From Deltaproteobacteria bacterium RBG_16_49_23 (GTDB lineage Bacteria; Desulfobacterota; BSN033; UBA1163): a DNA stretch of 48,992 bases. This document shows, one piece after another, positions 15,497 through 24,268 of the stretch. A program made the translations under genes and the position numbers. The notes under the pieces were generated by a model. That model was not told where the DNA came from. It saw only the letters and a program-made list of their open reading frames with translations, and made no database searches. The stretch's first letter is position 1. Each line of letters opens with the position of its first letter. The stretch spans positions 1-48,992 of the forward strand of contig MGQQ01000095.1 in NCBI GenBank assembly GCA_001798855.1, in the 5' to 3' direction.

Positions 15497-16900
15497 TTAA
15501 GCCGGGGATGGCCCTCTGGATGGACCTCTGGCCAGGGAAGCCAGTATCGCTAATGCGCAGAGGAGAGTGAAGAGGATGAACGTTCCTCTCACACCTTTTA
15601 GAAAGAGAGGATAAAGGGCGGGGGTGATTTGAGTTCTCCCCATCGAGATCGAAAAAATCACCATCACAAACCCCATGCTGAACATCATCCCCATGGATCG
15701 CATCGTGCTTAACACCCCTGAGGCGACGCCATAGAACCTTTTATCAATGGAACCCATCACGGCATTCGTATTGGGGGAGGAAAAAAGGGAAAACCCAAAA
15801 CCAAGAAGGATCAAAAGGGCAACGATCGATGGGAAAGCTGTCTTTTCATCGATGAAGATGAAGAGAAGGAGGCTCAGACCGGTGATGGCCATTCCCGTGG
15901 AGGCGACTTTTCGCGGGTCTATTCGATCTGAGAGTTTCCCTGCAAAGGGTGAAACGATGGCCTGCACCACGGGCGCAGACATCAAAAGGAGGCCCGCCTC
16001 ATGAGGCTGAAGTCCCCTGATCAACTGGAGATAGAGACTGAGAAGAAAGCCGACGGCAAAGGTCGCGCTGTAGTGGATCAGAGCGGCTAAATTGGAGAAG
16101 GCAAAGATTCGATTATTCCTGAAGAGTGTGACCCGGAAGACAGGGCTGTCCGATTTCATCTCCCATTTTATAAATATCCAGATTCCAAAGAGACCGACCA
16201 GAATGAAGAAGGCTCCCAGCGGCCTCGGCAGATGAAAAAGGCCCACCATCACCATCAACAGCACAAAGCTGTAGAAGAGGGAACCCATATAATCAAATCT
16301 CTCCCCTCTTGCCTCAGTCCACTCTCCTTTTAGCTTGTACAGGGTATAGAAAAGAATGATCAGGCCTGCGGGGATATTGATCAGAAAAATGCTTCTCCAG
16401 CCCAGATAGCGAGTCAACAGTCCTCCCAGAAAGGGACCGCATGAGAGCCCGGTATAAACGGCGGCCACATTGATTCCGAGAACCCTCCCCATCTCTCCGA
16501 CAGAATAGACAGAGGTGAGGATGGCCACTCCATTGCTATAGGTCATCGCAGCCCCGACTCCCTGAAAAACGCGGGAAGCAATAAGAAAGGAGGGGGAAGT
16601 CGATAGACCGGAGAGAAGGGAGGAGAGCGTGTAAAGCAAAAATCCGTATAAAAATACTCTCTTCCTTCCATAAATGTCCGCGATCCTTCCAAAAGGGATA
16701 AGAAACATCGTTGCGGTTAACAGGTAGGAGGTGGTCACCCAGTTTAACATGACCGCATCCAGCCCAAACTCTTTTCCGATCGAAGGAAGGGCGACGTTTA
16801 TGGAAGATCCCATCAGGGGAATGATGAAGGATCCCAGTGTGGTGGCGATCAAGGCAGGTCTTCGGTTAGCGGCAACTTCGGTTGACAGGGTGGTCTCCAT
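15497..16900 (-). CDS. MFS drug/metabolite exporter, DHA2 (EmrB/QacA) type
   Basis: 467 aa with about 14 hydrophobic segments. The N-terminal FIIPLMGSSINVALPSIGKE is the DHA2 signature, and motif A reads GRIADIYGRKRVF. Proton-coupled multidrug exporter by family. It is last of three tightly spaced minus-strand genes (hydrolase, nitroreductase, exporter; gaps 13 and 10 bp), which suggests an operon for detoxifying or exporting a compound. Confidence 0.88.
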   Translation of the reverse strand: METTLSTEVAANRRPALIATTLGSFIIPLMGSSINVALPSIGKEFGLDAVMLNWVTTSYLLTATMFLIPFGRIADIYGRKRVFLYGFLLYTLSSLLSGLSTSPSFLIASRVFQGVGAAMTYSNGVAILTSVYSVGEMGRVLGINVAAVYTGLSCGPFLGGLLTRYLGWRSIFLINIPAGLIILFYTLYKLKGEWTEARGERFDYMGSLFYSFVLLMVMVGLFHLPRPLGAFFILVGLFGIWIFIKWEMKSDSPVFRVTLFRNNRIFAFSNLAALIHYSATFAVGFLLSLYLQLIRGLQPHEAGLLLMSAPVVQAIVSPFAGKLSDRIDPRKVASTGMAITGLSLLLFIFIDEKTAFPSIVALLILLGFGFSLFSSPNTNAVMGSIDKRFYGVASGVLSTMRSMGMMFSMGFVMVIFSISMGRTQITPALYPLFLKGVRGTFILFTLLCALAILASLARGPSRGPSPA

Positions 16901-16910
16901 CCAAGAAAGG

Positions 16911-17483
16911 TTACCGGATATAGGTCGTTTTTTCCTTCACGTCCTTTCGGAGTGTTGGAGTCGGAGGGCTTCCTGCCTTTCCCAGGCAGACCAGGGCCAG
17001 AGGGGTCTTTCCGGGATCAATGCCAAGGATCTCTCTCATCGCTTTCTTATCGAACAGCGTGAACCAGAGACTGTTGAGCCCAAGGGAGGTGGCGGCAAGA
17101 TGCATATTCTGGATGGCTGCAGAGCAGGCGGCCTGATATCCCACGCTTCCCTCTTCCATAAACATATCCACACCCGTCTTCTTGGGATCTCCGACCACAA
17201 GGATGATGGCCGGAGTTGATCGCAGGAAGTCAAGAGGATAAGATCCAAGCCACTTCCAACCGCTCTTCTCGAGGGCCCACTTTCGACATCTCTCCCCTTC
17301 GGCGTATATCTTCTCTTTGACCTCTTGATTTGTGACCACGATAAACTCCCAGGGCTGACTGTTAAGGGGGGAGGGTGCCCAGGAGGCGGCTTCCAAAATC
17401 TTTTCAATGTCGGCTTCTTCAATGGGTTCCGGTAAAAAATTCCGGCAGCTTCTTCTCTCTTTGATCACGCTGAAAAAGTCCAT
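16911..17483 (-). CDS. Nitroreductase family protein
   Basis: 190 aa FMN-dependent oxidoreductase. RRSCRNF at 11-17 is the flavin-phosphate-binding start, SWAPSPLNSQPWEFIVV follows, and the C-terminal segment has LALVCLGKAG. Reduces nitro groups, quinones or enones by family knowledge. It sits between an alpha/beta hydrolase and an MFS exporter on the same strand. Confidence 0.88.
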   Translation of the reverse strand: MDFFSVIKERRSCRNFLPEPIEEADIEKILEAASWAPSPLNSQPWEFIVVTNQEVKEKIYAEGERCRKWALEKSGWKWLGSYPLDFLRSTPAIILVVGDPKKTGVDMFMEEGSVGYQAACSAAIQNMHLAATSLGLNSLWFTLFDKKAMREILGIDPGKTPLALVCLGKAGSPPTPTLRKDVKEKTTYIR

Positions 17484-17496
17484 CTCTCTCCTCCTT

Positions 17497-18303
17497 TCAT
17501 TTCTCCTTTTTGTTTGGAACGTTCATTAAAAAATCCACCAGGTTCTCATTAAAAACCCCGGGCTGTTCCACATTGGAGAGGTGGCGTGCGGAACGAAGAA
17601 TGATCAGCCCTGAATTTTTGATCCGCTCATGGATGGCTTCGGAGGCAGAAACAGGCGTTGCGGGATCATCCTCGCCCACCATGATGAGAGTCGGAAGATG
17701 GATCTCGCTGAGCCGGTTCAGGTAATTGAGTTTCCGGATCGCTATGGCACAGCCAATATAACCTTCTGCCGGTGTGGTCAGAAGCTCCTCTTTAATCAGG
17801 GTTAACATCGGGGGATTCAAACTGAGAAAGGAGGGTGTGAACCAGCGCTCCATGGTCGCGTCTAATTGAGAGGACATTCCCCTCTGGCGGACTCCTTCGA
17901 TCCGCTCCTCCCATATCGGCTGTGCCTCCGCAGGAATGACGGCGGCTGTATCGCACAGGGAAAGGCTCAGGAGACGATCAGGGTGATTCAGAGCAATGGA
18001 CTGGCCGATCATTCCGCCCATGGAGAGCCCGACCCAGTGGACCCGGTCCATACCCAGTTGATCCAATAATCCAAGAGCATCCTCTCCCAAACCTTCCAGT
18101 GTGTAGGGAGCCGGAGTGGTCTCGCTCCGGCTGTGGCCCCGGGTGTCGTATCGGAGGACCCGGAAGCGGGATTCCAGCATTTCCATCTGGGGATCCCACA
18201 TCTTCAGACTGGAGGCCAGGGAATGGCTCAGGATCACAACCAGCCCCTCCTTTCTCCCGGAAAGTTTATAGTGTATCCGGATACCGTTTGCTGTGGCGAA
18301 CAT
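17497..18303 (-). CDS. Alpha/beta hydrolase, 3-oxoadipate enol-lactonase-like
   Basis: 268 aa. Nucleophile elbow GLSMGG places Ser94; Asp212 or Asp213 (GEDDPATP) and His241 complete the triad. The layout YDTRGHSRS, GLGEDALGLLDQLG resembles PcaD-type lactonases, but the true substrate is unknown. The oxyanion loop reads SHSLASS instead of the usual HG. A GGAGG site precedes the ATG. First gene of a likely three-gene operon. Confidence 0.85.
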   Translation of the reverse strand: MFATANGIRIHYKLSGRKEGLVVILSHSLASSLKMWDPQMEMLESRFRVLRYDTRGHSRSETTPAPYTLEGLGEDALGLLDQLGMDRVHWVGLSMGGMIGQSIALNHPDRLLSLSLCDTAAVIPAEAQPIWEERIEGVRQRGMSSQLDATMERWFTPSFLSLNPPMLTLIKEELLTTPAEGYIGCAIAIRKLNYLNRLSEIHLPTLIMVGEDDPATPVSASEAIHERIKNSGLIILRSARHLSNVEQPGVFNENLVDFLMNVPNKKEK

Positions 18304-18396
18304 CGGTTCCTCCCCTCAAGGTATAAAGACTATAACGAAGTATTGCACAACTCTCACGCCGGAGCAATATCCTTTTATCATAATGTCATCATTTTT

Positions 18397-18426
18397 TTGA
18401 AAGGAGGATGGGTAAAATGGTATAAT
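18397..18426 (+). promoter_or_regulatory. Sigma-70 promoter for the desulfoferrodoxin-like gene
   Basis: TTGAAA (18397-18402) and a perfect TATAAT (18421-18426) with an 18-bp spacer, 28 bp before the start codon. Confidence 0.7.
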
Positions 18427-18454
18427 GAAATAAATTTAACCAGGAGGTATTCCT

Positions 18455-18832
18455 ATGAACAGGAGAAGGTTTTGCACTCTGCTGATTTTAGGGGGACTTT
18501 CTCTCTATGCCCGACCTGCTTTTGCAAATAAGGCATCCACTTCCATTGAGGCTCCCCAGACCGTCCCAAAAGGCTCGGAAATAAAGATCCGGGTGACCGT
18601 CACGCACAAAGGCAACAATTTTTTTCATTACAACAAATCACTGCGGGTGCTCGCCAACCGGAAGGAAGTCGCCATGTGGGATTACTCCTCAGGCCAAAGA
18701 CCTGAGTCAGAGGTCTTTACAAAGGAGATCACAATAAAAGCCCTTGAAGATCTGGAGGTCACTGCCGAAGCGCATTGCAATCGCCACGGAAGTGCAGGGC
18801 CTACAACTGTCAGGATTACCGTGAAGGATTAG
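18455..18832 (+). CDS. Exported desulfoferrodoxin/superoxide-reductase-like protein
   Basis: 125 aa with a Tat-like leader (MNRRRF, hydrophobic to about residue 24). The remainder matches the single beta-sandwich domain of superoxide reductase: THKGNNFFHY supplies His51 and His58, and CNRHGSAG supplies Cys108 and His111, corresponding to four of the five iron ligands. The EKHxP loop that gives the other His in canonical enzymes is not evident. Likely periplasmic redox or superoxide-scavenging role. Strong AGGAGGT ribosome site. A small membrane protein gene follows. Confidence 0.72.
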   Translation: MNRRRFCTLLILGGLSLYARPAFANKASTSIEAPQTVPKGSEIKIRVTVTHKGNNFFHYNKSLRVLANRKEVAMWDYSSGQRPESEVFTKEITIKALEDLEVTAEAHCNRHGSAGPTTVRITVKD

Positions 18833-18920
18833 AAGAGAGAACCCTGAAAAATGACGACACGTCCTAATGTCATCAGAGATTTCCGGATTTTCAAGAAATC
18901 TCAAAGAAAGGAGATTGATC

Positions 18921-19103
18921 ATGGAAATAGGCGGAATTTCGATTATCCTGATTCTCGGCATCCTCAACTTCTTATTAATCCTATTTCAGTTGAGCAGCGG
19001 GCTTCGATTGATCAAGGTGCCTTTCGGAGTTCACAAGAGAACCGGAATGACTCTTTTCGTCAGCGCGGCCCTTCATGCCACTCTTGCCCTCCTGTCTAAT
19101 TAG
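18921..19103 (+). CDS. 60-aa membrane protein with two histidines
   Basis: Two predicted membrane helices (about residues 5-27 and 42-58) with His38 at the head of the second and His52 within it (GVHKRTG and ALHATLALL). The HK-TG...LHA spacing recalls half of a b-type haem four-helix domain, but this is inference. AAAGGAG precedes the ATG at 18921; a longer frame from 18867 lacks such a site. The stop codon TAG lies inside the left terminal repeat of a MITE-like element. Probably co-transcribed with the desulfoferrodoxin-like gene. Confidence 0.65.
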   Translation: MEIGGISIILILGILNFLLILFQLSSGLRLIKVPFGVHKRTGMTLFVSAALHATLALLSN

Positions 19104-19243
19104 TGTCTGTTTATAAACTAACGGTTTCCAAAAAGGTCGTCCTTCCGGCGAAAGCCGGAATCCAGTTCTTTCAAGACCTTCTGGATGCCGGATCAGGTCC
19201 GGCATGACGGAAAAAAGAGCATTTATAAACAGACTCTAATTAG
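19096..19243. mobile_element. MITE-like element with 22-bp terminal inverted repeats
   Basis: 148 bp bounded by CTAATTAGTGTCTGTTTATAAA and, inverted, the same sequence with one change (21 of 22). The interior carries GCCGGAATCC and GCCGGATCAGGTCCGGC, words often seen in dispersed bacterial repeats. No ORF or transposase. The left end overlaps the last eight bases of the small membrane protein gene and supplies its stop. Confidence 0.75.
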
Positions 19244-19313
19244 TCGGCTGCTGAAAAAAATGACTTTCCTAGCAACATGTTAGTGTATTGAGTCTAACAC
19301 TTATTTACATACC

Positions 19314-19356
19314 CCGTTCACCCTGAACGGTGAATCGAAGGGCTCACCACGAACGG
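19314..19356. repeat. CCGTTC...GAACGG palindromic repeat
   Basis: CCGTTCACCCTGAACGG followed by CGAAGGGCTCACCACGAACGG, a dispersed inverted repeat type. The 19104-19404 spacer otherwise contains only the MITE-like element and AT-rich DNA. Confidence 0.5.
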
Positions 19357-19404
19357 ATTGTAAAGTGATTATTGACGCACATCATTAGCAGACCTTGGGA
19401 GACT

Positions 19405-20394
19405 TTATAAAATTTTCTTTGGTTTGAGCGTCAGAAACTGGTGACGGTCGGAGGACCGGAGGGTGATCTCGCGGATCTGGATCCCCTGAAGGATGGCAAG
19501 TGGAACCTCCACACCCGCATTGCCCAGATCCCATACCTTGCGATAAAAATCGGCCAATCCGCTCACCTCTTTTCCTTTAACGGTCAGAACAAGGTCTCCG
19601 GGTTTGAGGCCTCCTTTTTCAGCCGGGCCACCTGGCGTGACCCGTGTGATAAAGACCCGGCCCTGGGCCTCTTCCGCATTGATCCCCAGCCAGGGTCTTT
19701 GAGCTTTTCCGGATCGCCCTTTCGTCTTCAGGTCATCCAGAATCGGCGGAAGAAGATCGATCGGGACAGAAATATTACAGGGGAGTGTGCCTAAACCCTG
19801 GATGACGACCTGACTGAGGAGAGAACTGATGCCTACGAGCTGGCCGTTGCGGTCAATCATTGCCGCCCCGCCGAAATGGGCAAAGGCGGGAGCCGTATAT
19901 AAGGCATCTTCGAGCAGATACTCCCAGTATCCTACGAATTCCTTCCGGCTGATGACCTGTACGGCCTGGACCGTCTCCTGATCTCCATAGCCTGCCATCA
20001 GAACGGGCTCTCCCTCTTTCACCTTTGACGATTGTCCTATCTTCATCGGTTTCACATTGAGAGGGGGATCTGTCTTCAGGAGTCCAAACCCCGTGGCATG
20101 GTCGAACCCCACGAAAGTGGCGCTGACAGGCTTTCCCTCCGGAGCAGTGACCTCAATGCTCTCCGCCTCGATGATGAGGTAGCCGATCGTAAGGATGTGA
20201 CCCTTGGAATCGATGACCACGCCATTACCTTCCCGTTCTGTGCCCAGTGTGTCTGCGGTATGGGCTTCTTTGGGAATGACCGACCGTATCTTCACAACCG
20301 CTTTGAGAATCTCCTTTGCCTCCTCATCCGCAGAGGCAGGCAGGCTGATAGCCATGAAAAGAACTGTCAGGATTGCGAGGACGACCTTTTTCAT
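19405..20394 (-). CDS. HtrA-like trypsin-fold/PDZ protein lacking the catalytic triad
   Basis: 329 aa: signal peptide (cleavage probably after PASA, residue ~22), trypsin-like domain to about 225, PDZ domain ~235-315 (PWLGINAEEAQG, VTPGGPAEKGGLKPGD). The usual catalytic sites are altered: ILTIGYLI (69-75) has no His where ILTNHHV is expected, ATGFGLLK (100-107) lacks the Asp, and HFGGAAM (173-179) has Phe in place of the nucleophile Ser of GNSGGP. It is thus probably a periplasmic pseudoprotease acting as a chaperone or sensor. Confidence 0.82.
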   Translation of the reverse strand: MKKVVLAILTVLFMAISLPASADEEAKEILKAVVKIRSVIPKEAHTADTLGTEREGNGVVIDSKGHILTIGYLIIEAESIEVTAPEGKPVSATFVGFDHATGFGLLKTDPPLNVKPMKIGQSSKVKEGEPVLMAGYGDQETVQAVQVISRKEFVGYWEYLLEDALYTAPAFAHFGGAAMIDRNGQLVGISSLLSQVVIQGLGTLPCNISVPIDLLPPILDDLKTKGRSGKAQRPWLGINAEEAQGRVFITRVTPGGPAEKGGLKPGDLVLTVKGKEVSGLADFYRKVWDLGNAGVEVPLAILQGIQIREITLRSSDRHQFLTLKPKKIL

Positions 20395-20672
20395 CCGGCA
20401 CCTCCCATCTTTCTCCCTCTCACTCTCTGATAACCTTTGCCCTCTCGATTGTAGCGCTGGCCATTAAAAAGAGACAACCCCTTCTCTTATTATAGTTTAA
20501 ACGAATGGCTACGAATTTACCAGAAATTAAAACAGGGTGAGGCCAGATAAGGCTCCCATTCTTTTATTGTCTTTGGGTTACGGTTACGAAGCCCGTTTGG
20601 TTTAGGGTGAGAGGGAAAACTTGACCAACACGGGAACAACATGATAAAGGAAATAGGGAAGGAGGAATTTAA

Positions 20673-21254
20673 ATGGGAGAAAAGAGACCGACACGACAGG
20701 AAGCCCTCGAACTTCTTCATCAATATAACGAGAGCGATAGCCTTCGAAAGCATGCCTATTCGGTTGAAGGGGTCATGCGCTATATCGCAAGGAAGTGGAG
20801 CAAGGACGAGGAAAAATGGGGGATCATCGGTTTGATTCACGATCTTGACTATGAAAAGTTTCCCGACCAGCATTGCACCAAGACAGGAGAGATCCTTAAA
20901 GAACAGGGATGGCCGGAGGAATATATCCGGGCCGCGGTCTCCCACGGATGGGGCATCTGCTCCGATGTCAAACCCCAGACCGATTTAGAAAAATATCTTT
21001 ACACCATCGATGAGCTCACAGGACTTGTCGTAACCACGGCTTTGATCCGCCCCTCAAAAAGCGTCCTCGATGTCCAGGTGAAATCCGTAAAGAATAAATG
21101 GAAGGACAAGAGATTTGCCGCCGGGGTGGACCGATCGATCATTGAAAAAGGAGCGGAGATGCTTCAGTTGGGGTTGGACGAACTGATCGATGACACGATC
21201 AAGGGGATGCAGGAAGTCGCCGAGGCCATCGGCCTGAAAGGCAATCCTTCATGA
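20673..21254 (+). CDS. HD-domain phosphohydrolase family protein
   Basis: 193 aa. His27, the HD pair His56-Asp57 (LIHDLDYEKFP) and Asp113 (YTIDELTG) give the metal-binding set of the HD superfamily. This small stand-alone type is widespread in anaerobes and its substrate is unknown. A GGAAGGAGG site lies just before the ATG. No operon partner. Confidence 0.82.
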   Translation: MGEKRPTRQEALELLHQYNESDSLRKHAYSVEGVMRYIARKWSKDEEKWGIIGLIHDLDYEKFPDQHCTKTGEILKEQGWPEEYIRAAVSHGWGICSDVKPQTDLEKYLYTIDELTGLVVTTALIRPSKSVLDVQVKSVKNKWKDKRFAAGVDRSIIEKGAEMLQLGLDELIDDTIKGMQEVAEAIGLKGNPS

Positions 21255-21285
21255 CGGAGCGTCACCTGCGAACAACGAAATTAAC

Positions 21286-21385
21286 CAAGTATTACCCTCC
21301 CCCTTGACGGGAGAGGGTTGGGGTGGGGGTGATTCATAAGTCCCCCCTCACCTCAGTCCTCTCCCGCGAAGGGGAAAGGAAGTGC
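21286..21385. repeat. GC-rich repeat with CCCTCTCCC-type arms
   Basis: CCCCCTTGACGGGAGAGGG and CCTCTCCCGCGAAGGGG flank a GGGGTGGGGGTGA core. Inverted arms make a large hairpin. It resembles intergenic repeats common in many proteobacteria. Confidence 0.6.
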
Positions 21386-21450
21386 TTAGCCATTTATTTT
21401 CAAAGCAATGATTGGTTTGACATTTAGGGGAAAAGCGTCTTAACCTTTTA

Positions 21451-22377
21451 TTGAAACCAATGAAAAAGATCAGAAAGATTAAAAAGATTTTGAGAAGCAA
21501 ACCCACGATTGAAGGAGCGGGTGTCCATTTGAAACGGGCCTTCGGTTTTTACCAGGTTCCCATGCTCGATCCTTTCCTCCTTTTAGATGACTTTCATTCC
21601 ACAAATCCCGATCATTATCTCAAAGGTTTTCCCTGGCATCCCCATCGGGGAATTGAGACGATTACCTATGTGCTCCATGGAAAGGTGGAGCACGGAGACA
21701 GTATGGGAAACAAGGGGACGATCGAATCGGGAGATGTCCAATGGATGACCGCTGGAAGTGGCATCATTCATCAGGAGATGCCGAAAGGTGAGAAGGAGGG
21801 GCTCATGTGGGGTTTCCAGCTCTGGGCGAATCTCCCCGCTTCCCATAAAATGATGGATCCCCGCTACCGGGATGTGAAGAGCCATCAGATTCCCGAGGTC
21901 ACCCTGGATCAAGGGGTAAAGGTAAGGATCATCTGCGGAGAACTCAAGGGGGTGAGAGGACCCGTGAGAGACATCGTCATAGAACCGGAATATCTCGATT
22001 TTACCATCCCATCAAAAACGAATTTTACCTATCCTGTGAAGGGGGGGCGCACCGCTTTTGCTTATATCATTGAAGGAAAAGGTTACTTTGATCAGAACCG
22101 TGATTCTTATGCTTTTGAGGTAGAGGGAGCAAACTATTTTGACTTTAAGAGAGAGTGCTTAATGGGAGCCGAAAATCTCATCATCTTCGATGACGGAGAT
22201 GAAGTGGCCATTTCTACCGTGGAAAAACCGGTGAGATGTCTATTTGTATCAGGAAGGCCGATTGGTGAGCCGGTGGCCTGGTACGGTCCGATTGTGATGA
22301 ACACCCAGGAGGAATTACGAATTGCCTTTGAAGAATATCAGAATGGAACTTTCATCAAAGATAAAAAAGGGGGGTAA
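21451..22377 (+). CDS. Pirin family protein
   Basis: Bicupin protein of 308 aa. Metal ligands of the pirin family are visible: His63 and His65 (WHPHRGIET), His107 and Glu109 (GSGIIHQEM). Some pirins act as quercetinases, others as redox-sensing regulators; no choice can be made here. The start is either TTG 21451 or ATG 21460; neither has a clear ribosome site. Confidence 0.87.
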   Translation: MKPMKKIRKIKKILRSKPTIEGAGVHLKRAFGFYQVPMLDPFLLLDDFHSTNPDHYLKGFPWHPHRGIETITYVLHGKVEHGDSMGNKGTIESGDVQWMTAGSGIIHQEMPKGEKEGLMWGFQLWANLPASHKMMDPRYRDVKSHQIPEVTLDQGVKVRIICGELKGVRGPVRDIVIEPEYLDFTIPSKTNFTYPVKGGRTAFAYIIEGKGYFDQNRDSYAFEVEGANYFDFKRECLMGAENLIIFDDGDEVAISTVEKPVRCLFVSGRPIGEPVAWYGPIVMNTQEELRIAFEEYQNGTFIKDKKGG

Positions 22378-22391
22378 TTCGTTTCATCTCT

Positions 22392-22979
22392 TCAGACCTT
22401 CCCCACGGGAATGATGTAAAGAGGTTCTTCTTCGATTCCCAGAATCTCCTTGACCTGCCGGTCTTCAAAAGCGCCAACCATCACCGTTCCCATACTTAAG
22501 GCCACAGCCTGAAGAGAGATATTCTGGCCCACATGGCCTGCCTCCATATGGACATAACGGATGCCTCTCTGGCCATAATGGCCGGTCGTGCGATCATAAT
22601 CTGCCGCAATGATCATGCTGATGGGCGCCCGCTCGATCATCCCCTGCTCGAGGGCCGCCCGGCACAATCGGTTCCGGACATCCTGCTCTTTGAACCTTTC
22701 CAGACTATGTTTTGAAATGGAGTAATGATAGACCCCTGGCTCAAGTCCTTCCACTTCTCCCGCAACCAGATAGATCTCCAGGGGATAGGCGGTTCCGGCA
22801 GAGGGAGCTGTTCTCCGGTAGAGATTTTTGCCCGAGCCTGACCAGAGAAGCTGTGACACCTCTTCCATGCTCAGCGAAGCCTTTTTATAATCCCTCACCG
22901 ATTTCCTTTGATTAAGTGTCTCTTCGATGGAGACCAATCCTTTCTCGTTCGGCTTTGAAAGTCTGATCTCCTTTGTCAT
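22392..22979 (-). CDS. SagB/ThcOx-type nitroreductase-fold dehydrogenase
   Basis: 195 aa. RKSVRDYKKASLSMEEVSQL opens the flavin domain; APSAGTAYPLEIYLVAGEV and the late QNISLQAVALSMGTVMVG block are SagB-type features. In peptide biosynthesis SagB oxidises azolines, but no cyclodehydratase or precursor gene lies nearby, so this is likely one of the many stand-alone homologues. It precedes the M28 peptidase-like gene's end by 12 bp on the same strand. Confidence 0.83.
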   Translation of the reverse strand: MTKEIRLSKPNEKGLVSIEETLNQRKSVRDYKKASLSMEEVSQLLWSGSGKNLYRRTAPSAGTAYPLEIYLVAGEVEGLEPGVYHYSISKHSLERFKEQDVRNRLCRAALEQGMIERAPISMIIAADYDRTTGHYGQRGIRYVHMEAGHVGQNISLQAVALSMGTVMVGAFEDRQVKEILGIEEEPLYIIPVGKV

Positions 22980-22991
22980 ATCGACTCCTTT

Positions 22992-23873
22992 CTATATCTC
23001 CGACAACGTAAAGTGCAACCCCCTGACCACCTCTGCCATCTTCTCAAAGTCGAGGGTATCAATGGTGTCCGTCTCCTGATGGTAATTCTGGTTTCTGAAG
23101 AATGAGGTGTCTGTCACCATGATCGCTTTATACCCGTGGCGCCAGAAGGAAGAATTATCCGAAAGGCTGATGCCCCCGAAAAATTCCGGTCCGGTCAATG
23201 ACCTCGCATCGATGGCCGAATGTTTTCTGATCCCCTTTTTGAAAAGGGAGACATATTTCGATGAGCGGAAATTCCCAACCACCCCGATGAAGTCCGCTGT
23301 CCTGGGATAGAAAAGGTTCATCCCCGGAAGGGGATAGTTTTGCATTCGTTCCGGACGGAAGAACCCGATCATCTCCAGTGAAACCATCACTGCAACAGGA
23401 TGGCCCTGCTCTTTTAGAGATTTTGCATAAACCATGCTCCCCATGTTGGAGAATCCGAAGCAGGGAGGCTCCTCATTGGCAAAGGCCGCAAAGAGAAGGC
23501 TCTTTCTGCTCGGGATATTTCGATGTAACCTCGCCAGCTCCAGCAAACCCGCCACAGCAGAGGCATTGTCATCTGCTCCGGGCGTCCCGGGAACGGTATC
23601 GTAGTGGGCGCCGATGACCACCGCCTCCCTGTCGGTTCCGGTCTTTTCAGCGATCAGGTTCGAGACCTTCTTCCCGTAGCACGAATAGGTCTGTCGCCAT
23701 ACGGAATATCCATAAGAGGTAAAGGCGGACTCAATATAGTCCACAGTCCTTTCGAGCGATCCTTCCTTCCAAAGGTGCCTCTCTCCTATTTTAACAGAGA
23801 GATATCCCACATGTTGATAAAGGTTCTCTATCACCACTTGTTTCTGGAAATGAGATGATTCTGTTTTTCTCAT
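22992..23873 (-). CDS. M28-family metallopeptidase
   Basis: Zinc aminopeptidase-like protein, 293 aa from the ATG at 23873. Metal ligands: His90 (GAHYDT), bridging Asp101 (PGADDNASA), the Glu134-Glu135 pair (NEEPP) and a late His in YHQETDT. A further 63 open codons upstream run through GC-rich repeat DNA and are rejected. No clear signal peptide on the chosen start. Followed by the SagB-like gene, 12 bp away. Confidence 0.85.
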   Translation of the reverse strand: MRKTESSHFQKQVVIENLYQHVGYLSVKIGERHLWKEGSLERTVDYIESAFTSYGYSVWRQTYSCYGKKVSNLIAEKTGTDREAVVIGAHYDTVPGTPGADDNASAVAGLLELARLHRNIPSRKSLLFAAFANEEPPCFGFSNMGSMVYAKSLKEQGHPVAVMVSLEMIGFFRPERMQNYPLPGMNLFYPRTADFIGVVGNFRSSKYVSLFKKGIRKHSAIDARSLTGPEFFGGISLSDNSSFWRHGYKAIMVTDTSFFRNQNYHQETDTIDTLDFEKMAEVVRGLHFTLSEI

Positions 23874-23892
23874 AATATAAACAAGTGAGAAA

Positions 23893-24095
23893 AGGGCCCC
23901 CCCTCTCCCCTGTTGCCTGCCTGCACAAAGCGTTTCGGCGAAGGCAGGGGAGAGGGCGAGGGTGAGGGGGAAAACACCAGGTCTACCCCTCTCCGAGCCA
24001 GAGGCTCTCCCTCCGGGGCAGAAGCCCCTCTGGGGCGGAGCCTGAGCCGGCGGCCACCTCAATCCTCCCCATCAAGGGGAAGGGATTGGGGGGAA
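23893..24095. repeat. Palindromic repeat cluster upstream of the M28 gene
   Basis: CCCCTCTCCCC and GGGGAGAGGG arms around the GCCTGCCTGC...GGCAGG hairpin (23914-23949), then CTCCGAGCCAGAGGCTC and CCCCATCAAGGGGAAGGG. The rest of the 23874-24268 spacer is AT-rich, with nothing recognisable. Confidence 0.65.
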
Positions 24096-24268
24096 ATTTC
24101 AAATATTTTTGTTCAGTCTCTACATGTTATTAGAGCAAAAATGTGAAGGTTAATCAACAAAAAAAGATTAATAACCGGGAGATATTGTATTAGACTTTAT
24201 GCGGAAATTATGATAAATCTGGAACCAATCGGACATTCAAATATTAATCGTTAGGCGAAAAACAGAAG

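Noticed and set aside
22392..22979. Azole-modified peptide (RiPP) cluster based on the SagB-like gene
   Set aside because: No cyclodehydratase, YcaO protein or precursor peptide is visible on either side.
23874..24062. 63-codon N-terminal extension of the M28 peptidase
   Set aside because: The extension is encoded by a GC-rich palindrome cluster and has no ribosome site; the ATG at 23873 gives a normal protein.
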